Below are positions 33,038-45,082 of a stretch of 64,000 nt of DNA, in pieces (position 1 is the stretch's first letter; the number at the start of each line of letters is the position of its first letter). This DNA comes from Cyprinodon diabolis (lineage: Eukaryota; Chordata; Actinopteri; Cyprinodontiformes; Cyprinodontidae): assembly GCA_030533445.1 (NCBI GenBank), contig CM060068.1, positions 37,493,010-37,557,009 on the forward strand, written 5' to 3'. A model generated the notes under the pieces. It was not told where the DNA came from, ran no database searches, and was given only the letters and a program-made list of their open reading frames with translations. A program made the translations under genes and the position numbers.

Positions 33038-33650
33038 GAATTAAAGATACCGATTGGTCCCTACTTACAAAATGCAAGGAAATCAGGCATATTAGGAAAA
33101 AGACACAAGGTGCCCAATAGTGGCACATAACATGTCGATAAACCCATTTTAGTCCCTGCTGGCATCTCTATATTTCAATGACAATACAGATTTGTGATAC
33201 AGACATGCACAGGACAAGTGCTGGACGATTCTCCTTTGTCTTGATATATTTTGCAGACAGTGACTGGATGTCATCCTAGAGGAACTCAACTATGATCATG
33301 AGCAAATGGTTCCTTCCCTTCATCCTATGGAATCCTTAATAATTTTAGAGAATCAAGGTGGTACTGGGAAGAAGACCACACTTGGGATTGGAGGTGTTAT
33401 TGTGAGGCTGCGCAAAACTCTTTAATTAAAAACTACGAAGCATTTGCAAATCTAATTGCAGATCTACTCAGTTTGAAGACTTCTTGAAAAGCACTTTGCA
33501 GGTTGTCAGCTTGAATATGAGAAAAGCATTTCCCAGAGAGGAAGAGGATCTTTTGACGTAGGATGATCAAGAGGATAATTTATTTTTTTGAAGTGGTATG
33601 ACTACTGTGCAACTAAGTCTGAAAATAAATTCCACCACTGGAGCAAATCA
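33038..33650. other. no gene seen
   Basis: Unassigned AT-rich sequence. No ORF with a recognisable domain is present. Confidence 0.4.
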
Positions 33651-34357
33651 TGTCATGATCTGGTCTGATATATTGCCTTAATTGCTTATTTTACTCACCT
33701 GCCTAGTTCTGCCCATTTTTTAATCATCTCTGATCTTATTCATCTGTATCTTCTGCTTTATATTCGGTCCAGCCCAGCTATGGAGGCCAGATCCTTGTTT
33801 GATTTCTGTTTCTCCCGTCAGTTAAGTTTTATTAATTTTAATTAGTTCCAAGGTTTTAGGAAGGAGTTTATTCTTAAGCTAGTGTCCTCAGGCGAGTTAT
33901 TTTCCTAACCGGTGGTGAGAGTGTTTCAGTGTTTCCCTAGGGATTCTGTTTTCCTTATTCCTTTCCCTCTCACCGACTGGCTTTGTCTGGCCCTGCCTGA
34001 TCTGCCCACCTGAACCTCAACGCACGGGACTCTGAACTGCCCTCACACCCTGATGGATTCCTGGAACCCGGATCTGTCCGTTCCTGACTGGACCAATCTG
34101 ATAAACCAGGTAAGTGACTCACTCTAGTAATCGTCTTCTGTTCAGATGATCGTGGTCACTTACCTGTCTGTCTCCCACAACCAGAGTGTCTGTGATTGGG
34201 CGGTAACCCCCTCAAGCACCGACCCCGCCCTGCGGTCGCTGTGAGCCACAGCCCCACACTCCTGTTCTGTTTCTGTTTGTTTTGTTAATAAACGTTTTTA
34301 ACTTTCCTACTGGCTGTCTCACCTTCAATACTGGGTCCATCTGTCCCATTTATGACA
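33651..34357 (+). repeat. probable solo LTR, sushi-like (707 bp)
   Basis: The block starts TGTCATGATCTGG and ends CCATTTATGACA. It contains a TTTATATTCGG TATA-type box near 33757 and AATAAACG near 34289, in the order expected of a plus-strand LTR. No flanking duplication could be confirmed. Confidence 0.55.
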
Positions 34358-35384
34358 CAGACAAGGCATTTGGTCAGGTCCAAAGACCTCATACAATGAA
34401 GGAATAGAACAAGTTTGTGGATGGGATTGACCTGCAAGATATGTGCATTGCACGGTAGAAGTACCACATGAATGCCAGGAGGGTTTATTTCTACCGGTTC
34501 ATCTGTGTCATCAATGCATTGTTGATATACCACCGTGATAGCAAATGACTTGGTTTCCAAAAACCAATGAAAAACAGAAATTTTTGTAGGTAGGTTGCCA
34601 TTTGCATGATCCTTCTGAAATCACAAAGGGGGAACACATCACAGAGCATCTTATCACCACCTACACCACCCATAATAGTTCCTTTTGGCATTCCACACAA
34701 TGTCTGAACTCACAAGCTTGCTCATTGGCCTATAAACTGTGACAAGCAGGGTCATTATAAATATTGGAAAGTGAGTGCAACCACCACAGTCTGGGAAAAA
34801 TGTGATGTCCACCTGTGATGTGAAAGAAACTGCCTAAATTTTTTACATCTGGCTTAAATTAAACTTCCCAAACAGCCTTAAGAAGAGCAGTTAAAATATT
34901 GTATTGATATTTAGTATAAATAAATTATATGCTAAGCACGCTTTTCTATGTTCTAACATTTTAAGTTTTACAGATATTTGATGTTGGGCTACTGTAGCAA
35001 TGTTGTCAAAAGTACCTCAAATATAGGAGATTTGTTTTTGAAATATAGCAGCTGTTACAGCATTGCATTTTTTTTTTTTTGTCTTTTTAGATCATGAAGC
35101 TTGAGGAGTTTTGAATTGAAAAGCAAGTAAAGTGCTCACTTATAAAAAAGAAACCAGAATTACTTCCCATCAGCACAATGAATTTACGGTATATGCCCAG
35201 AGTAATATAAATGTGTGACATATGTCTGTGCCAGTAGATGATATTTCCATAAAACAGCAAAACGAAACAGAAAAATATGTAATATACGTGCTTTTATAAA
35301 TGTGCCATGCAAGATCCTTACTTACAACTAGCAACTCCCATCATTTTAAGAAAAGTATAACTGGTCTAGGTTTTTATGGTTAAC
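34358..35384. other. no gene seen
   Basis: Two overlapping minus-strand ORFs (34285-34560 and 34491-34700) show no recognisable domain. A poly-T run lies at 35066-35080. Confidence 0.4.
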
Positions 35385-36236
35385 TGTCATGAAACGGGGC
35401 AGAACGGCTCAGTATTTAGGCGAGACAGACAGTGGGAAGTTTCAAAATGTTTAATGACAAGACAGAAAACAAAACGGAAAAAGCTGTGGGGAGGGTAGAG
35501 TATCGCCCATAACTGACACTCAGTTCAGTTCATCCTCTAGGGTGAGGCAGGATCCAGACAATGCACTGCCAACGAGATGCTGCGGAAGCTATCAAGAGCT
35601 TCCCCGATGCAGCAGTCCCAGTGAGCAGAAAGGAATCTGAACCAGATCAGGGAAACAGTTCATAACAAGAGTTCTGATATCCAGGGGGTTCCGATCAAAA
35701 CAGGAACAGACAGATCCAGGTTCCAATTCAGAGTTCTGAGTCCAGCAGCACACTCAAACAGCCAGGCTCAGATGGAGACAGGCAGGACCAGTGGCTGAGA
35801 GGAGCAGAGACAAGACATGGTACCGGGAGAATTCCAGACCTTTAAACTGGCTCCAACCAGGAATCAGTATCACAGGATCCCACCCCTCAGAGAGAAGAGC
35901 CAGGACCCAACCTCCCCCCGCGTGGCGAGCCAAACATGACCGGAACCGGCTCAATCTAGAAGAGGCGGTAACCAAACAGGAGACCGGATACAAACACTAA
36001 AACCCTCTTGACACAAAGCTCCCCAAGATTCCGGACATTAACCACGGACTTAACTAACGAAACAGAAAACATATTGGACAAACATGAATAATGATCTGGT
36101 CCCAATAGCTGGGCTGAAACCTATAAAATGCAGAAGGAGCAGGTGGATAAGATGATTAATAATTAGATAGCGGGGAGGGTACAGCAGGTGAATGAAGTGA
36201 GTAATTAGATCAGCTACAGGGGCTGGGATCATGACA
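35385..36236 (-). repeat. probable solo LTR, sushi-like (852 bp)
   Basis: The minus-strand sequence begins TGTCATGATCCCAGCC and ends CCCCGTTTCATGACA. A TATA-like ATTTTATAGG and a downstream ATTAAA signal lie in order. The Tc1 copy at 36241 begins 4 bp beyond its right end. No target duplication was found. Confidence 0.55.
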
Positions 36237-36240
36237 TATA

Positions 36241-37741
36241 CAGTGCCCTCCACAATTATTGGAACCCCTGATTAAGATGTCGGAAAGGACTTCAAAAATT
36301 CTCCTTTTTTAAAAAAAAACAACAAAGAACCCAAATGCAAAAATTGTGAAAAATCCAACCTTTTATTTAAGTACATTACTTTGGTGGTAAATATAAAATA
36401 ATACATTTAGAAAACAAAAAATGTGAAATCATGTGTTCCACAATTATTGGCACCCCTGATGTTAATACTTTTTACCCTTTTGCCAACAAGGCAGCACTTA
36501 ATCTCTCCTCTTTAGCTCGCCCCACAGCTTTTCGATTGGTTTGAGGTTTGGGGACTGAGATGGCAATGGGAGGACCTTGATTTTGTGACTGCTGAACAAT
36601 TTTTGTGTAGATTTTGCCACATGTTTCGGATAATTATCCTGCTTAAAGACCCAATATCAACCCATCTTCAGCTTTTTGGCAGAGGCCATCAAGTTTTCAT
36701 TTAAAATGTCCTGGTATTTCAAAGCGTTCATGATGCCATGCACCCTAACAAGGTTCCCAGGGCCTTTGAAAGAGAAACAGGCCCACAGCATTACAGATCC
36801 TCTACCATACTTTACTGTGGGCATGAGGTGCTTTTCGGCATACTCATTTTTGTTTTACGCCAGACCCACTTAGAGCGTTTGTTGCTAAAAAGCTTAATCT
36901 TAGTCTCATCTGACCAAAGCACATGATCCCAGTTGAAGTCCCAGTGCTGCTTAGCAAACTCCAGACGTTTACGTTTGTGAGTGTTTGTGAGAAAAGGCTT
37001 TCTCCTTGCATGCTTTCCAAACAGCTCGTTGGCATGTAGGGAGCGTCTGATGGTTGTTTTGGAGACTTTGTGACCCCAAGATTCCACTCTTTGTTGCAAG
37101 TCTGTGACAGTAAGCGTAGGACTTTCTTTTACTTCTCTTACCATCCTCCTATCTGTGCGTTGTGGTAAGATAGACGTAAGACCTCTTCCAGCCGTGTTTG
37201 TCACTGTTCCAGTTGTCAAACAATCAATGATTCCTCTGACTGTAGATACAGGCAAGTTAAGGTGAGTGGCTATTTCTTGTAACCATTGCCTGACTTGTGA
37301 AGGTCGACGCACATCTGCATTACTTGAATTGTGTGTTCTCTTGTCTTTGCCATGCTGACTAATTGGTAAGAGAATTAGGCCTCTGCGTCATGTCATATTT
37401 ATACCTCAGGGAAACAGGAAGTCATGAATTACTAATTAAAAGTTCCTAGATATCCTAACCAACTTTAGCAAATACAGAAAAATACATTTAAAGGAAATCA
37501 ATTGTATTTTTTGTGGAATTGTTAGGGATGCCAATAATTGTGGGAAACGTCATTTCATGTTTTTTTTGTTTTCTAAATGTGTGATTTTATTTTTACCACC
37601 AAAGTAATGTACTTAAATAAAAGGTTGGATTTTTCTCCTTTTTTGCATTTGGGTTCTTTGTTATTTAAAGGAAAAGGAAAAAAAAATTTAAGTCCTCAAC
37701 CACATCTTAAACAGCTGTTCCAATAATTGCGGAGGGCACAG
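36241..37741 (-). mobile_element. decayed Tc1/mariner transposon (1501 bp)
   Basis: Long TIRs (about 200 bp) begin CAGTGCCCTCCACAATTATT at the left and are mirrored at the right (CCAATAATTGCGGAGGGCAC). They are flanked by TA at 36239-36240 and 37742-37743. The interior is a broken minus-strand transposase. The TIRs have diverged by several substitutions. Confidence 0.88.
36440..37312 (-). pseudogene. Tc1-family transposase, frameshifted
   Basis: The frame at 37312-36812 gives the N-terminal HTH part (HLNLPVSTVRGIIDCLTTGT) and the first catalytic block (HWDFNWDHVLWSDETKIKLF, Asp in WSDE). After a frame break the C-terminal region persists only as remnants towards 36440, where the usual SPDLNPIE-like block is barely readable. 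It is inactive. Confidence 0.8.
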
Positions 37742-37849
37742 TATGTCTTTATTTTTCAAAGTTCATTTATCTTTTTCCTTTAACAACACCTTCATGCACT
37801 ACTTTCTATATTACTTTCATATACATATCTATAGAATTCAACCACTTAG

Positions 37850-38760
37850 ACAGCTTTTATTGTCGTTTTGTATACACAGAGTGTATACGACACGAAATTT
37901 AGTTTTGTATAGCTTTCATTTCCATTTCTTAAAGTGCAGGAATGATCAAATGTAAACAGTGTGGGAGAAAAAAACATGGTGCAAGTTCAGAGCATTAAAT
38001 ATATATGGTGCAATTATGCAGTGTTTTGGTTTGGTGTTATCAGTGTGATGTGACATATTGTGCCATAATTTAGAGTTTTTTCAACAGTTCAGCTGTCTGA
38101 TGGCAGTGGGGAATAAGCTGAATCTGCTGGACCTGCATTGAATGCTTAGAAGCCTCTTCCCAGAGGGCAGCAGGGAGAACAGTCCATGGTGGGGGTGTGA
38201 GGGGTCATTGATGGTGTTATGGGCTCAGAACACACAGCGCTGGGATGAAATATCTTTTATGGAGGGAAGAGGATCCTCAATGGACCCCTCTGCTGTTCTC
38301 ACCACTCTTCTCACCTTCTTCCGGTCTGAGGCACTACAGCCTCCACACCACACAGTGAGACAGCTGGTCAGAACGCTCTCTATGGTGCTTCTGTAGAAGG
38401 TGGCGAGGATGGGTGGGGGCAGGTGGGCGCTCCTCATCAGGAAATACAAGCGCTTCTGTGCTTTTTTGACCAGTGAGGTGGCATTTACAGTCCAGGTGAG
38501 GGTGTCTGTGATGTGCACTCTGAGGAATTTGATGCTGTTGACCACCTCTACTGCTGAGCTGTTGATGACCAGTGGAGCGTGGTTAGGCCGGTTCTTCCTG
38601 AAGTCCAAGAAGATATCCTTCATCTTCTCCACGTTCAGGATCAAGCTTTTGTCTCTGCACCAGTCCACTAGCTGCTCCACCTCCTCTCTGTACTCCTGGT
38701 CATTGTCGTCTCTGATTAAGATTGTGGTTGTAAAACAAAAAAAAAACGATGTGTTATAGG
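37850..38760 (-). mobile_element. LINE RT C-terminal fragment with 3' UTR
   Basis: The minus-strand frame 38809-38225 includes EQLVDWCRDKSLILNVEKMK, then SIKFLRVHITDTLTWTVNAT and FYRSTIESVLTSCLTVWCGG, then SASDRKKVRRVVRTAE. This is the region downstream of the RT catalytic box in fish non-LTR retrotransposons. The 3' part (GTGTATACGACACGAAATTT read from the plus strand near 37876) matches a common teleost LINE tail. It is truncated at the 5' end and carries lesions. Confidence 0.65.
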
Positions 38761-38859
38761 TATGTATACTTTTACAAGGCACAATTTTTACATCCATAGA
38801 TCCATCCATTTTCCATCACGCTTATACCAAGCGGGTTGTACGGAAGAGAGTGCGCGTAC

Positions 38860-39585
38860 TCGATTTTATTTATTTTTCATGTTGTCTTCTCGACGTAACT
38901 ATCTCGTTATCATGATTAAACAATTAATTGTTTTCTCAAGATAACAAGATAATTATCTCGTTAGCAGAGAAAACAGGTATTGATTTCTTGAGAAAATGAG
39001 ATGATTAACCTGTTTGAGTAATGAATGATGGCTGGCCAACAGCCCTGGGTTCCCAGTCCATCCATGCCTGCAGTGTCCGTAGTTGTGCCGTCGCGGTACC
39101 ATGTGCGCAAATATGCTGCTTTTTAGTTTCCTTTTTCCTTTCAATCATTTTCAGGCAATGGTGGCTTATTGGATTGCATGGAATACAGTAGAAACAAATC
39201 TGACTATTTTTAATGAAAATCTTTCATCTTGGCTCATTTTGGGGGTTAATACATCTTATACCTGTTATAGGCATAACACCAGGGCAGTTCAGAGAACACT
39301 CAGCGCTAAGACACCAGAGGCATAGGTCTAATTGCTTATGAATCAGAAGTGGAAGCAAATCATCAAACCAACAACTTCATCTCGTTACCTAAAAGTTAAA
39401 CAAAGGATTATTTACAGAATTACACATAACTTACATATAAATCGTCCCCCGCTGTTGTGGATTTAAAGTATGTAATCAGTTTTAACACACACCAATCATC
39501 TCGGTATCAGGAGAAAACGGCTTTCGTTATCTTTAGATAATTAGAAAATTAACTAGTTTTCTCGAGAAAACCACTGTATATGAGG
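38860..39585. repeat. palindromic AT-rich repeat pair (MITE-like)
   Basis: Around 38890-39010 and 39495-39580 there are related runs of ATCTCGTTATC, GAGAAAAC and ATAATTATCTCG words in direct and inverted copies. They resemble the termini of a small palindromic DNA element. Boundaries are not resolved. Confidence 0.35.
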
Positions 39586-39599
39586 TTTTATAAAGTATA

Positions 39600-39812
39600 T
39601 GAGGGACATGACCCCTCTGAGCTTCGGTAGGGTGCGAGACCCTGCCAACACACCCATGAGGGGCCCATGTGGGTTGCATGTGGGCTGGTGAGTGGGCCCC
39701 AGCTGGCAGCCCACATGCTATTTTTCCATGGGTTCCATGGTGACCCCTTGTGGGCAAGCCAACATGGGCTAAGGGTGGGTTTCACATGGGCCCCACACGG
39801 GCAACCATACAT
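39600..39812. repeat. GC-rich degenerate CCCATGTGGG repeat
   Basis: The palindromic word CCCATGTGGG and variants (GGGCCCATGTGGG, GCATGTGGGC, CATGGGCCCCACACGGGC) recur within 200 bp in an otherwise AT-rich area. No coding meaning was found. Confidence 0.55.
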
Positions 39813-40382
39813 TTTAAGATAAAAGCTTATAGAAACTCTAAACAACTTAAAAGACACGTGCAAAAAAGTTATATTGAAGGGATTAATCAGAGCATCAACC
39901 CATGTGATTTTCATAATTTTTCCTGCTCCCCAAATAAATTAATATTAAGGCAGATTTTCTATATTTTTTATTTATCATTGTCCTTTTATAAGTAAAATAT
40001 GAATTAATAATAAGTCTTGGGTAATTCTTAACATTTCCACAATAATCCTACGGTAGATTCTATCAAAACAAATGTTTCCGGGATACCAGCAGTCTGGCAT
40101 CCACATAAATAATTAGAATATAAAAAATACATTTCGCAGAACCTCTATATGTTTTCATCTTTGTATTAAATTGTGATGTTACCAGGAAAAGCAATCTATA
40201 TTTAGTAGCTGGGAGAAGCGTTTAGTGGATGTACAGTCTCTATGTCTTCACTCAGGTGCACTTAGTCATAGATTGGCGGAATTTCTAACTCACGTGGGCT
40301 TTTTTTCATTGCATTAATTTCCGAGTTATCCACTTTACATAATATGAAGAAGCATTCAGCCCGTTACTGGAGGACTGGGAGG
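39813..40382. other. no gene seen; upstream of the candidate promoter
   Basis: AT-rich DNA with no recognisable coding sequence or repeat. It may contain upstream control sequence for the IL-1-receptor-like gene, but no site can be named. Confidence 0.35.
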
Positions 40383-40390
40383 TATATAAA
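40383..40390 (+). promoter_or_regulatory. candidate TATA box of the IL-1-receptor-like gene
   Basis: TATATAAA is followed about 25 bp later by a purine/pyrimidine-mixed region that leads into an exon-like segment ending in a strong splice donor. Assignment to the downstream gene is inferred from order and strand only. Confidence 0.4.
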
Positions 40391-40410
40391 GAGGAGAGAC
40401 AGACAATGAT

Positions 40411-40634
40411 CTTCAGTTTGTGAAGCACAGCTCCCATAGTAATAATTAAAAGCTCCGCATCCAGCGCTGTTTGCAACTGTTCTGCTTTTTGCTCATTGAT
40501 CTGCTTTTGCAGGTGGATCATCTGAAATCTGCTGATTTGTTTTTTTCTTTTTTTCTTTTCTAATACGAGGGTGGAAATCGAGTGCGATCAACCCGCAAGT
40601 TTTACGCAGAAGACGGTCAACCTGAGCAAACGAG
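40411..40634 (+). other. possible 5'-UTR exon 1 of the IL-1-receptor-like gene
   Basis: The segment lies about 25 bp after the TATA-like box and ends CGAG followed by GTAAGC, a good donor. The next coding exon has an acceptor 4 nt before its ATG (44101), so an upstream non-coding exon must exist; this is the best visible candidate. The transcript start is a guess. Confidence 0.4.
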
Positions 40635-40740
40635 GTAAGCAGGGAAATGAATGGAGTTTATGTGCGCTCTGATTCACTTCAGCAAACCCTGCTGGAATAC
40701 TGAGCGCAGGGGCGGTTCGAGGCCAGATGTTCCACGGGGC

Positions 40741-40762
40741 GGGGGGGGGGGGGGGGGGGGGG
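40741..40762. repeat. poly-G tract (22 G)
   Basis: An uninterrupted G run inside the first intron of the IL-1-receptor-like gene. It is matched in the window by the poly-C tract at 12686. Confidence 0.95.
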
Positions 40763-40867
40763 TTCATGGGGGCACAGAAAAGCATGAATCAAAAGAACCG
40801 TGCAAGGTATTTAAATATATGAAACGGAGCCCCCTGGGTGTCAGGGTAAAAAAAAAAAAAAAAAAGC

Positions 40868-41030
40868 TGGTGGAAACGATTGAGAAACTGAGCGCACGGT
40901 TTTCCAATCTGCACGCAGATTAAGAAACTGTGCTCTCGGTTTATTAATCCGTGCCCATAGATTCAGAAACTGTGCTCTTGGTTTTCCCTCTCATTGTATT
41001 GATCTGTGCGCTACGAACTGCGTGCCCTGC
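40868..41030. repeat. three degenerate copies of a 45-55 bp unit
   Basis: AGAAACTGAGCGCACGGTTT, AGAAACTGTGCTCTCGGTTT and AGAAACTGTGCTCTTGGTTT start three successive segments of similar content. They lie just left of the inverted-repeat pair at 41039. Confidence 0.55.
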
Positions 41031-41038
41031 TTTGCATT

Positions 41039-41113
41039 CCGTGCGCACACAGCTGCTCCGGAACCTTCGATGCATGGGTCACACCTACAAGGTAGGTTTA
41101 GTCAATTAATTGT

Positions 41114-41191
<78 letters not shown>

Positions 41192-41287
41192 ATAGGCTTA
41201 GTGCAGTGCGATGCTTTAATGAGCATGCTTTAGGAGCTTGAACTTGCATCAAACTCTGAAGGTTCCGGAGCAGCTGTGTGCGCACGG
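41039..41287. repeat. 29-bp perfect inverted repeat around an (AT)n core
   Basis: The left arm 41039-41067 (starting CCGTGCGCACACAGCTGC) is the exact reverse complement of the right arm 41259-41287. Weaker pairing extends about 15 bp outward on both sides. The 190-bp loop is mainly (AT)n at 41113-41187, itself self-complementary. This could be a small MITE whose centre has expanded. Confidence 0.85.
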
Positions 41288-41299
41288 ATTGCAAAAATA

Positions 41300-42548
41300 G
41301 GGCAAACAGTTTAGCTTACGATTTATGTTCAGCCCGACGCTCTCATGTGATCTAATTGCTCACACTGCATGACTAAAAACCACGTCAGACTCAGCTCCGC
41401 AGTGAGATGGAGCTGCTCTGACTCATCTGTCTGGAAGACAAGCAAATAGAAGGGGAATATTAAGTTCACTATAGTGAACCGCGATGCCTCTGCAATTTGT
41501 GCAATTTTGTGCTGAAAGCCCTAAAAAGAAAAGTGGACGACGTATTTAGAAAAAAGACATGGATGAGCAAACGTGGCTACTACGGTCTGTCAATTTTACA
41601 GACAGAAATGCATTTCACTCATTGCATCCCCGCCATGCTGCCGTGTTTACAGAAGAATCCTTGTTCGCACATGCGCACTGAAAAATTAGCCCACGACGGT
41701 CGGGAGAAAATCAAACATGTTTGATATTCTCCCGACCTCACGATTCCTGATCAGGAGGTGGTCGTTAGAGGCTGATCGCCTCTCGTAACCCCTCTACACT
41801 ACACGACTCATGACGCACGATCAGGTTGAAAGTCGGCCCGACCGAAAGATTCTCGCACGGAAAATCGCCCCGAAAATTGCACAGTGTACGTCCTGCTTTA
41901 GCATAGCAAATAAGCAACTCAAGAAATTATAGCTATATAAATATATAAAAAAATATCAAATAAGACTATTATTTGGAGTATTAGGTCAATATAAATTCAT
42001 GATTTAGGAAATAATTTATTTTAATTTAATTTAAGGTTAAAATTATAGTTTTCCATAAAATCAGAATTAGAAATCAAGAAAAAATGATAAATTCAGCTTT
42101 AAAATTTAGAGTATTTTTTTTATTTGTTTTGAAAAAAAACACCTGGGATCATATCTCAATAACACTGAAGCTATCACCTTATTGTTTTTAAATAATTATT
42201 AAAACATAATTTTTTAAAGAAAAAAAATTAAATAGATCCAAAGGACCTATCAGAAACATTGTCGGCTCCAGCGCATATCATCATTAGAATTTCTTTTAGT
42301 ATTATGTCTTGAGTGCAGGGAGCACAGCAGTGGCCAGGACATGATCGACTGGCCCCTGTCTAGAGCCGTCCATGACAGAAGGTACTGGGGTTGGTATCAG
42401 TATGACGGAGTGTTAGGGCCAGGCTAGAGATTTTCTTTTTATTCTATTACAGAATAAAGTTGTAATATAACAAGAATGAAATCATCATACAACAACCGGT
42501 TTCAGAAAGAAAGCTTGGAGCTCCGACTAGATTATGACAGCTGACCAG
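41300..42548. other. intron sequence, no gene seen
   Basis: A repeat-like stretch at 41700-41890 is rich in CGACC and TCGGCC words. The rest is AT-rich. No exon-like frame with splice sites was seen. Confidence 0.35.
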
Positions 42549-42900
42549 TATGAGGTTTCCCCAGGGACATGAATCCGAATTAACTTCCATATACACATAT
42601 TAAATTAAACTCTTCCGTATAATATACTAAAAATATGTGCATTAACAGTAGTGAATAGCTCTGCAGTATGTATGAAAGCTTTTCAGAATGAAAACTTTTT
42701 AGTTGTATGTATGAAATGTAAAGCTACTTTGTATGAGAGCTTTTGTGTAGGTTATATAAGGGTTAAATGTTTTCACTAGTTTATGTGAGAGCTATTCACT
42801 AATGTTTATGCACGTTTTTCAGTATATTATATGAAATAGTTTAATTTAATATGTGTATATGGAAGTTCATTCTGATTGATCTCCCTGGGGGAATCTCATA
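42549..42900. mobile_element. foldback MITE with about 140-bp arms
   Basis: The left side (TATGAGGTTTCCCCAGGGA, then AACTTCCATATACACATATT and GTGAATAGCTCT) is mirrored by the right side (AGAGCTATTCACTAATG, then AATATGTGTATATGGAAGTT and TCCCTGGGGGAATCTCATA). It is non-coding and has a short central loop. Confidence 0.75.
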
Positions 42901-44097
42901 GACCGGCTCCACCAAACAGCAACCTGAGTCCACTTTGACATCCTGCCCAATTTGATGCTAAAAATTTCCTTATTTGTCAAACCAGAGCCAAAGTATAACT
43001 TCACATAATGCTCGATATTCATCATTTTAGGGAAGAAAGTGCTTCTTGTGAGAGTTGTCATAAAATACAACTTGTTTCTTGTAATTTTATGGCTTTATTC
43101 TCATAATTTTATGACTTTATTCTCGTATTGCAAAAAAAAAATCTCTAACCCCACTGCAAAATAAGTAGATTTAAATAAGTAATTTTTTCTTAAACTAAGT
43201 GCATTTTTTTCTTGAATTGAGGAATCAAGTGAGACAATTTACATTTAAAATAAGAAAAAAACAATTATATTGTCTTATTTCAAGTGCATGTTATCTAATT
43301 ATCTTATTTTAAGTGTAAAAAATCTAATTTCATTGGCAAATTATCTTATTTTCCTACTCAAATTAAGGGTCAATCAGACACTCTTATTTTGTGCATTTGA
43401 TTTCCTTGACACCTGTAGGAAAAAAATGTATAATTCCTGCTAAGATAAATATCTCAGTAGTGAATATTTTGAATCTACTACTGTTACTGGATTGTTACGC
43501 AAAACGTTATGTGGGGAATTCATAATATCAACAACAATCTGAATTGATGTGAAGAAGACACTTTTACTCAGAAACCTTGCAGCTAACATCCTAAGAAGAG
43601 AACAGATTTTATCTATGGCAGTTTTCCAGACTCTGTTAGGGCAGTGGGTGAAAGTGCATTTGAAACATTCCTGATTTCCATTAAAGAAAGGAAATCTACA
43701 TGGTTAATTAGTTCATTCATTGGTCTAAGTTTACTTTTTTCATATTACCTGGTAAAGATTTTAATGACTATCACATTTAAAAAATTCAGATAAAATCAGG
43801 AATTTAAGCAGCTCTGCTAATAGGATTAATGTAGCCTGGTTACATGATAGAGAAAAGTGGCAGCTTATTGCCTTTATAAAACTATTGCTGATTTTACCTC
43901 TGATACCTTCTACAGAAAAGGATTTCATAACTGTTCAGATCATAATCTTCTGCTGACGTTGCCTGACAAACTAACTCTCTTTACACTGTTTGAGAAAAAT
44001 ATCTGCAAAACAGAAGGCAAATCAGGACATTCTGCTTATATGAGAAGATAGCAAGAACACAACCTTAGAGTTTGAGAATGCACTTTGTCTCTTTCAG
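42901..44097. other. intron 1 remainder, no gene seen
   Basis: AT-rich MITE-like sequence (ATTTTATGACTTTATTCTCG near 43105; CACTGCAAAATAAGTAG near 43151). No exon was recognised before the signal-peptide exon. Confidence 0.4.
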
Positions 44098-44164
44098 CTA
44101 ATGGACGTCTCAAGGCTTCTCTTATCCTTCATCTTGGTGATCGCCACACCTGGAGCGTATTCAG
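44098..44164 (+). CDS. IL-1-receptor-like exon: start codon and signal peptide
   Basis: The acceptor TTTGTCTCTTTCAG precedes the exon and GTAGTG follows it. ATG at 44101 opens MDVSRLLLSFILVIATPGAYS, a classic secretory signal (basic residue, hydrophobic Leu/Ile core, small residues before cleavage). The exon ends in phase 1 and its last G joins AT of the next exon to make an Asp codon. The ATG is 4 nt into the exon, so an upstream non-coding exon is required. Confidence 0.8.
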
Positions 44165-45082
44165 GTAGTGTTTGCACAAAGAGCATGAATGAAAGCGCAG
44201 AGATGAGCTTAAGTGATATTGCTTTTGCAAATTGCACTGCAAATGGATGTTATCATGCTCCACATGAACACAAGTAATGATTATGAAGGTTATTTTGTTT
44301 CAAAACTATTTGTGCATTGTGTGAATTTGAAGTTGTAAAGACAGTTACAGTCTTAGTTTTGTATTTGTAGAATAACAAAATCACAAGTACCAATTTTTTA
44401 CACCTGTTCAAATTAATAAAAAAAAATTTACTTGTGATTTTTTAAAATATATTTTAATATAATATATTTTTAAAATAACCTTCATAAATGATGTCCTTGT
44501 AAGATACTTAATGGAAGATGTGAGAGAAGTTATGTGATGTGACCCCACAGCTTAAAGAAATTTAAAGGAAACACTTTCGTATCTTTTTGATTTGACTTAG
44601 TTTATAAATTACAGAGAAATAAAGAATAATTCTGGGAACATTCTCCAAACCCCATCTATTTAAACCCCTAATAAAATCATTTCTTTAACTAAATCAAGCC
44701 AAACTAATCAGACAGGGCTGTGTAACTTTTAGCCACTAGGGGTGCTAGAGCTGTAAAACTTTTTAGGGTTTAGTTTTGAAGTTGAAGGAGGGCTCATGTA
44801 GCGGTAAAGGAACGTTACAGGTCAAATCAATCATTCGATGGAATCGAGTCTCTAATTTTACGTAAGTTCGTTTTTTAGAAGAGCATAGTTATGTGCTGAG
44901 AGCAGGAAAAACATTGAATAAATATCAAACTAAGCTAAGACTTGGGTCAAAGCATACACAATCTTTCTGTAAGAAAATAACTACAAGTTTAGGCATATAA
45001 CAACATTTTTAAAGACAAATTAACTTTTGAAAGTTATTGCTTTTGATATATTATCCTCTTCTCTTTCATTGTCATTCATTAG

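Noticed and set aside
34285..34700. Overlapping minus-strand ORFs as transposase remnants
   Set aside because: Some words looked piggyBac-like (MGGV...), but no diagnostic block was found; part overlaps a probable LTR.
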